A stretch of DNA of 64,000 bases, from positions 69,412,836 through 69,476,835 of the forward strand of contig NC_088681.1 of assembly GCF_950023065.1 (NCBI RefSeq). Reading direction: 5' to 3'. Below, one piece after another: positions 57,660 to 64,000 of the stretch. The stretch comes from Planococcus citri (lineage: Eukaryota; Arthropoda; Insecta; Hemiptera; Pseudococcidae). Within the stretch, counting starts at the first letter, position 1; every line of letters starts with the position of its first letter. Position numbers and translations under genes: made by a program. The notes beneath the pieces were generated by a model, which saw nothing but the letters and a program-made list of their open reading frames with translations, did not search any database and was not told the DNA's origin.

Positions 57660-58375
57660 AGTAAGATCAACATTATTACATAAAAATCAAAAGCAACTTT
57701 AGGGAAACTAAAATTTTAAATGAACCAGGAGCGAGCTCGGGTTGCGCTCTAGAAAACGCATATAAAATGGATCGAAAGATCATGAAACAATTTATCACCT
57801 GCCAAAATTTCAAGTGCTAAAGTGCGTTTTTCGATTTTTGGTGAATTTTTGAAAATCCAATTTAGGACAAAAATGAGGGGAAAAATCAAAATTTTACCAA
57901 ATTGACCAAGAAAGCTGAAATTTGGGATATACCCTATTTTCGACATGCCAAATCGATTGGAAGCGGTTTCAACCCGTTTTGAGCAGTTCTGGAGCCTCCA
58001 GCAGATTTTCGTAACTCGAAATTCCCACAAAATTCCATCAAATTGCAGTTGTGAAGCTGAAATTTACTTTAAAAACTAAATTCAATACGCTACGAAGTAC
58101 TGCAGGTAAATTTAAAGTCGTTTTGGAACCTCTAGCGACTTTTTGAAAATTCCTGAAGCCTCCAGCAAATTTTTGAAACTTTAAATCTTAACAAAATTTC
58201 ATCAAATGGAGATGGAAAGCTGAAATTTACTCTATACTCCAATTTTAACACCCTCTGAAGACGACTTCAGGTGGATTCAAGTGATTTTAGAGCCTCCCGC
58301 GACTTTTTTTGAAAATTACTGGAGCCTCCAGTAGATTTTTGAAACTTGAAATTCCCCCAAGATTAGTTTATCAAA

Positions 58376-59510
58376 GGGAAATATATAATCGAACGATAAA
58401 AAAGGTGGTTAGCACGATAACCATTTGAATGATAAAACGTGGCTTAGTAACGGTAGTTTAGATGGTGAGCACAGCATTTTTCAAACATTGAAAAAGGTGT
58501 TAGCCCGATAATTTTCATTGATTAGCACGATATTTTTCATTTTTTAGGGTGTCAAAAATCATATTTCAGAAATGAATGCAAATTTTGACGTCAATCTTTT
58601 GAATGCACGGGTATTTTGAGGCGCTGAATTCATTTTTGTCGTTATTTTGGTTCGAACCTCAAATGGGAGCCCCAGGAGGGGGTGTAAAGGGGTAAATATT
58701 TTGAAAAATTCAATTGGCGGGGTATCGGTATGTACGTTTTTTGGGCTCCAGAATTCATTTTTGACATTATTTTGGTTCGAACCTCAAATGGGGCCAAGAG
58801 AGAGGGGTGCAAAGGGGCAAATTTATGAAAAAGTCGAGTAGGTATTGATATGTACGTTCTTTGGGCTCCAGAATTCATTTTTGACGTTATTTTGGTTCGA
58901 AACCTAAATCGGACCTCAGAAGGGGGAGGGGGTGCAGAGGCCATCAAATAGGTGAAAAAATAGAATTTTTCGTAATTTCATTGAAAATCTGTGATTTTTT
59001 CAAGTCTAATTAGGGAAGAATTGGGACATTTCGGGAAAAAGTATTAGGCTGAGGTGAAAATTTACCGAATTTCAACTCTCCCTTGGCAGAAAAATCCATT
59101 TCATTGGGTCAAAAACGTAAATGAGGTCATCCGGCGTATCTCGTAAAGCTTTATTGAAATAGGTACCTACTAGAACACTTCATTTTTTATTCACTCGCGA
59201 AAATCTGATACTTTTTGTCGTTCATTTACCCTTATTTATCGTGGACATCACTTATTTATCGTTCATTCTGTCAAAAACTTCTCGTGGAAATTGTTTATTT
59301 TTTATTGTTCTTACTATCATATACATATATCGTGTATACCACCTAATTTATCGGTCGTTTTTTAAGAAATCGTGCAATGCATTTTTTTATTGTGAAATAC
59401 ACTTTTTTATCGTGCAATCCTCTTTTTCATCGTGAATACTTATTTATCGTGATAACCCACTACTGTTATCGTGCTAACCCCCTTTTTTAAAGTAACGATA
59501 AATTGCACCC
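58376..59510. mobile_element. TIR element with 9-bp target duplication and TTATCGTG words
   Basis: The FB sequence around it is split with TTTATCAAA on both sides (58367-58375 and 59511-59519). The ends are GGG...AACGATAAAAAAGG and the inverse (TTTAAAGTAACGATAAATTGCACCC), a diverged inverted repeat; GGTTAGCACGATAAC near the left pairs with GTTATCGTGCTAACCC near the right. GCACGATA / TATCGTGC words are scattered within. A 9-bp duplication suits Mutator-like elements; hAT makes 8 bp and TTATCAAA would also fit. No transposase is seen. Confidence 0.7.
58620..58945 (+). repeat. three tandem ~120-bp units inside the 58.4-kb element
   Basis: GAATTCATTTTTG(T/A)C starts at 58626, 58751 and 58871. 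Each is followed by TTATTTTGGTTCGAACCTCA and a G-rich GGGGGTGCAAAGG-like segment. Confidence 0.8.
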
Positions 59511-59645
59511 TTTATCAAATGGAGTTGGCAAGCTGAAATTTACTTCGCAGACTACATGGTGGTTTCAAATGTTTTTGAAGCTTCCAGCTACTTTTAGGAA
59601 ATTTCAATTTTCCAAAAAAAAAACGCCATACAACCTGTCAAAAAG

Positions 59646-62600
59646 TTTGGGCTCTGTATTCCTCTCGCACCCTTGATGGTTTTGAAAATCCATTGTTTGA
59701 AAAAATTTTTGAATAAACAATTATTGGTCCAAAATTGATCTTGCCTTTCAAAATTGAGCTTTTAAGAAATGGAAAACATTCACGAAATTTTGAAACGTCT
59801 CAATCTCAAACAGACTTTCCGATTTTCGATCGATTCGAGATGCCAAAAATAAGGAAGATACATTCAAAGTTCATATTTCTAAATTAAAATGATAAAATTT
59901 TGATTTTTTTCTCATTTTCGGCCCAAATTTCGTTTTGAGAAATTCATCAAAAATCGAAAAAAATGCACTTTGGCACAAGTTTGCTGCCAATTGAATCAAA
60001 GAAATGTTGGAGAACATTCGAGAGAGGGAGAGACTTTGAACGATGTTTGGTCAAATTTTATTTTTTTTTACCAAAATGAACCTTGAAAGAAAGCAATTCT
60101 ACTCGTAGATCCGCATGTGTTGCCAATTTTGTACGCAATAACATAATTGCAATGCACTATCAAAACACATTCATCTTGCTTGTTATTTCATTTCGGTAAT
60201 GATGGGCAGAATTTGTGGCCGTGTTCGTTGCTGGTCATAAGTTGAAGCTTATCAAATGCCGTTCTTACTTAATGATATTGGCGAGCTTTTACTGTGAATT
60301 AGAACGGAGTCCTAGAGACGTTTATAGTTAATAAACACAATGGCGAAGGAATTTCTGTTCCCAAAGAGCGTAGCAGTAGTGGCTTTTCACACAAGCATAA
60401 TATTATAGAAACAACGAATTACCCTATAGTAGGGCAGTACCATTCACGTACTTCGAGAGAAGATAAAACACCCACTTCTTAGATCAAAAAATATATTTTT
60501 GTGGACTTTCGAATCGTTGAAGCTCAAATCAGAATTAAAAACGTATTTTTCTATCATCTGATTATAGGCGAGTTCTGCGCCAGGAGCTCCAGTTCTGAAC
60601 TAGATTAGCCCAAAATCGCTGAATTCTGTATCCAAGGCACTTATCAGCCCAAAAACTTCCTTTGACCGAACCTCAAATCATTACTGCTTACATCGGAATT
60701 AGAAACCTGCACTTTTGTGTTGTTTGTCAATGGGCGGGTTCTGCGCCAGGAGCTCCAGTTCCGGCAAAAATGCGAGTGACCCACACATAAAAAGGAGTAC
60801 ATTTGACGTTGGCCAATGACCATTTTATTCGGATGAAATATCTCGGCATAATAGAGCACCGTACCGAGGGTACTTTTCGCTCGAAGGCGTACGAGCAAAG
60901 TGGGTAGTTGGGTACTGCGTAGGTACCCAATGAGTAGGTACGAGTATTTCGCGTTGAATACAAGATTCATCACGCATGAAAAGTGATGAAATTTCTGAAA
61001 TATAATTTTCACAAACGAAACGATGGCAAAACAATGCAACACCCCGAGTACAATGTGCTCAGCAACATACACGTTTGTATTTTGGGAAATGGCAGAAGCA
61101 GAGAATGAAGAAGATACATATAAATTCCCTCTGTGTATACGAGAAGCATCAACACTAAAAGTAGGTACCAAACTATACACACACGTAGAGTACCTATCTA
61201 TATACTACAATACAGTATATGAGTACATATTTATACCTACACGAAAGTAGGAAGAATTTTCATTCGAAACAAGAATCTTTCTGCGAGCTAATTTAGTGGG
61301 ATTTATTCGCAGTGCTCGGCTACTGAGTCGACTTGGGTAAGTATGTACATCCAACACGTCTAAATTAGATTATTGCTGCGGAGCTGAGGAGTGCAGAGCT
61401 CTGCAAAAGATACGTATACAGTATACGCCAAACGTAACTGACCTTTTCATTGCAAATAAAGCTAAAATTATTGCATCCCAAGTGACGGTTTGTGCATAAG
61501 AAGATAATATTCTCATTACAGAAGCGACACGTTTTTCTGTGTAGATAGCGGCGAAATGATACCTCTTGGGAAATAATAGAAACTCGGCGTGTTTTAAAGC
61601 GGAAGAGGCGACGGTCGAGGGCATGGCGACGCGACCAGGATCAATGTCGCGAAATACCTACTCGAATATCGAGTAAAAAAAATGTTTCCACTCGTACACC
61701 GTGTACTCGTACTACACGGATGAACGTGTAACATGGCACTTGGTAATGAGAGAACGATACTTGCCTCAGTTGCCTCAGCTTATCCTCGTATAAGCGCACT
61801 TGTACACTTAAGTGATTGCTACGAGACGACGACGACGTCGTCGAAAAAATAGCACGTTGTAATAGGCAATTGTGACGAGACGCGTACAAGAATACACTAC
61901 ACATATGAGTGTGCGAGTTCTCATTTTTCTCTTCTTCTTCTTTTTTTTTTTTTTTTGCTTTTTTTCGTTACCATATTTGTTCGCTGTTTTTTAGTCGGAT
62001 TTGCACAGCACGGATGAAAATTTTTTCGTGTCATTTTCACATAGTCGACGTAAATAATTCGCTCTTGCGGATGCAGGTAAATGGAATTTTCTGTAAGTCT
62101 CTGATAAGTAAAACAGGTAGAATTTGGCTTGGTATGGGATTTATCAGAGTGAACAATATCTGAAGAGATTCAATTAGTGGTTAGAACCTCTTAATTCTGA
62201 AACTAATATCAACTCCCTCGAACCGAGTCCCACTATTTTAGCTAGAAGCTCCAGAAAGGCTCGAAATTGCGAATTTGGATTCGAGAGCTTGGTTCTAGAC
62301 CCAATACAGCCAATTCGTGTAGGTACATATATTTAAAAAAATTTCCAAAAAACAGAAGAATTTTGATTTTTTGAATTTTTTTCATAAATAAAATATCGTG
62401 GTAAAAAAAATTACTCAATGAATCCACTTGAAAATTAACTCAAATGAGGATAAATCCTTTGAATACATTCAGAATACGCTCGCTGCAGTTAGATTTTCAG
62501 CTGCTCAAATTGATTTCTACGTCTTCTAGAAAAATTCGACAGTTACATTGGAGGCTTCAGAATGGCCATAAATGATGAAATTCGGTTCAGTGAGGTTGAC

Positions 62601-63041
62601 ATCAGTGTTAGGACTAATTTTCATTATTTTGACCAAACATAAGCATTTATGTACATGTTTTTCTTAGGAGGAGGGGGGGTTGATATCCAAAAATTATCAA
62701 TTTTATGTTTTCAAAAATTCTCGAAAAATCAATTTGAACAACTGAAATGTTGCTTATGGGAGTTTCAGGCTATAATATTTCCTAAAAACGCGGTCCCGTT
62801 CATGTAAATCTCACTTTGGTTTTAGTGTTCCTACTTCATTAGGTAAAATTTTGTTGAAATTGTAACATTCAAAAATGTGCTATAGGCTCCAACACTGCTC
62901 AAAATTGTACAAAACCTATTCAAATCGCTTCGTATAGTTGAAAATAAATACATCAAATTATTTAAATTTTCTGGGTCAATTTGGTGAAATATTACTTTTT
63001 CCAAATTTCAATTGAAAGGGTAAGAACCTCTGGTTACGATA
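59646..63041. other. gene-free stretch with degraded repeats
   Basis: About 59815-59990 is a worn FB fragment (ATCGATTCGAGATGCCAAAA, AATTCATCAAAAATCG). A direct repeat lies at about 60570-60597 and 60735-60762. About 62240-62900 is a worn copy of the second fold-back family (AGAAGCTCCAGAAAGG, GAATTTGGATTCGAGAGC, CTAAAAACGCGGTCCCG). The rest appears single-copy. The open frame at 60644-61180 (178 codons, minus) has no recognised domain and overlaps the direct repeat, so I do not call it a gene. Confidence 0.45.
60570..60762 (+). repeat. direct repeat GGGTTCTGCGCCAGGAGCTC
   Basis: GAGTTCTGCGCCAGGAGCTC with CAGTTC at about 60570, and GGGTTCTGCGCCAGGAGCTC with CAGTTC at about 60736. Preceding words (GAATTA, AAAC) also align, suggesting a ~165-bp tandem duplication. 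Confidence 0.65.
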
Positions 63042-63043
63042 TA

Positions 63044-64000
63044 GTCCGGCATATGACAATATGAGTAATTGCACCCCCCCCCCCCACGCTGATTCTCCGG
63101 GACAACTTTTTTCTTAAAGGGGACATCCTAAGGAACATTTTAAAGCAAACTTGCCCAAAAAAAAGTTGGCCTTACTTACAAAATGGCGGCTATTTTGAAT
63201 GACGGGTCAGCCGAAATCGCAGATTATGCGTTTCAACATAAGACTTGCACGAAATTTTTGATACCTTACACAGGTAGATCGAAAGATCATGCAAAAATTT
63301 ACCACTAGCCAAAATTTCAAGTGCTAAAGTGCGTTTTTCGATTTTTGGTGAATTTTTGAAAATCCAATTTAGGCCAAAAATGAGGGAAAAAATCAAAATT
63401 TCACCATATTGAAAAAAAAAGTTGAAAATTGAGATATATACCCTATTTTCGACATGCCAAATCGATTGGAAACAGTTTCAACACGTTCTGAGCAGTTCTG
63501 GAGCCTCCAGTGACTTTTCGAAAATTACTGGAGCATGCAGTACATTTTTGAAAATTGAAATTTCCACAAAATTTCATCAAACGGAGATGGAAAGTCAAAA
63601 TTTACTCTGAACTCCAATTTTAACACCCTCTGAAGACGACTTCAGGTGGGTTCAACTCATTTGGGATCCTCCAGCGACTTTTTGAAAACTACTGGAGTCT
63701 CCACCAGATTTTTTGAAACTTTGAATTTTCACAAAATTTCATCAAATGGAGATGGAGAGCTGAAATTTACTCTACACTCCAATTTTAACACCCCCTGAAG
63801 ACGACTTCAGGTGGATTCAAGTCATTTAAGAGCCTCCAGCGACTTTTTTGAAAATTACTGGAGCCTCCAGTAGATTTTTGAAACATAAAATTTCATTAAA
63901 CTGAGATGGAGAGTCGAAATGCATTCTGCAAATTAATTTCAATACGCTACGAAGTTGACTGCTGGTGGATTTCAAGTCGTTTTGGAGCCTCCAGCGACTT
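63044..64000 (+). mobile_element. FB-family element, left part, runs off the window
   Basis: It begins GTCCGGCATATGACAATATG with TA before it (63042-63043), then the C run, TTCTCCGGGACAAC, AAAATGGCGGCTATTTT, the arm interior and CTGGAGCCTCCAG. At 63.5-64 kb the 167-bp satellite units (CATCAAATGGAGATGG, GAAGACGACTTCAG) are entered. The window ends within them, so the right arm is not visible. Confidence 0.8.

Larger units (their letters stand above)
57768..59645 (+). mobile_element. one-sided FB-family copy, interrupted by another element
   Basis: It begins inside the arm (ATCGAAAGATCATG), follows the FB consensus through CTGGAGCCTCCAGCAG and the 167-bp satellite, breaks at 58375, resumes at 59511 and fades near 59645 (ATACAACCTGTCAAAAAG). 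Neither GTCCGGC tip is present. Confidence 0.75.

Noticed and set aside
58651..58910. GGTTCGAACCTC words resembling a tRNA T-arm
   Set aside because: They occur three times inside a tandem repeat and no acceptor, D or anticodon arms are present around them.
60644..61180. 178-codon minus-strand open frame
   Set aside because: No recognisable domain; it overlaps a direct repeat and other frames of similar quality.

Overview
The window is eukaryotic nuclear DNA, most likely from an arthropod. It is AT-rich, has microsatellites, and carries LINE retrotransposons with arthropod-type endonuclease and reverse-transcriptase domains. The general look (many TACTCGTA / GTACCTAC words, dense fold-back repeats) makes me think of a sap-sucking hemipteran such as a mealybug; that is a low-confidence guess. 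I find no convincing host protein-coding gene, no tRNA or rRNA gene, and no CRISPR array. Most short open frames here are chance frames in AT-rich or repetitive DNA.

What the window holds is transposable elements, often nested. (1) A fold-back family (called FB here) has long inverted arms, ends reading GTCCGGCATATGAC, and TA target duplications. Complete copies lie at 1978-3663 and 12979-14987. One at 45765-51275 is swollen by insertions. One starts at 63044 and runs off the window. Many partial copies occur. (2) A second fold-back family with ends GGAACCTCTTGAGGTGTC occupies 17960-19313, inserted in a ~350-bp tandem array (17560-20455); a partial copy is at 9289-9985. (3) Other terminal-inverted-repeat elements lie at 5477-6194 (CACTA-like ends), 7773-8710, 28805-32654, 44634-44821, 44825-45334, 45350-45469, 47155-49144, 52586-52781 and 58376-59510. 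(4) There are three LINEs: an essentially intact RTE-like element (28917-31978, perfect 11-bp target duplication), a decayed antisense CR1/Jockey-like element (36640-39625), and a 5'-truncated RNase H-bearing LINE (46936-50912). (5) Satellite-like arrays lie at 24130-25060, 42385-42765 and 53585-54080.

The most striking locus is 45.7-51.3 kb. An FB-like element contains a LINE, and that LINE's reverse-transcriptase domain is split by a 2-kb TIR element made almost entirely of the palindromic word TGCTAGCA. Removing this last element together with one copy of its TA duplication rejoins the LINE reading frame at that point, which fixes the order of insertion. A broader pattern is that several non-coding elements here are each built from their own short palindrome (CTGGAGCCTCCAG, TGCTAGCA, TTCGCGAA, ACACTAGTGT). 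I could not run any searches, so family names rest on motifs and structure read by eye.
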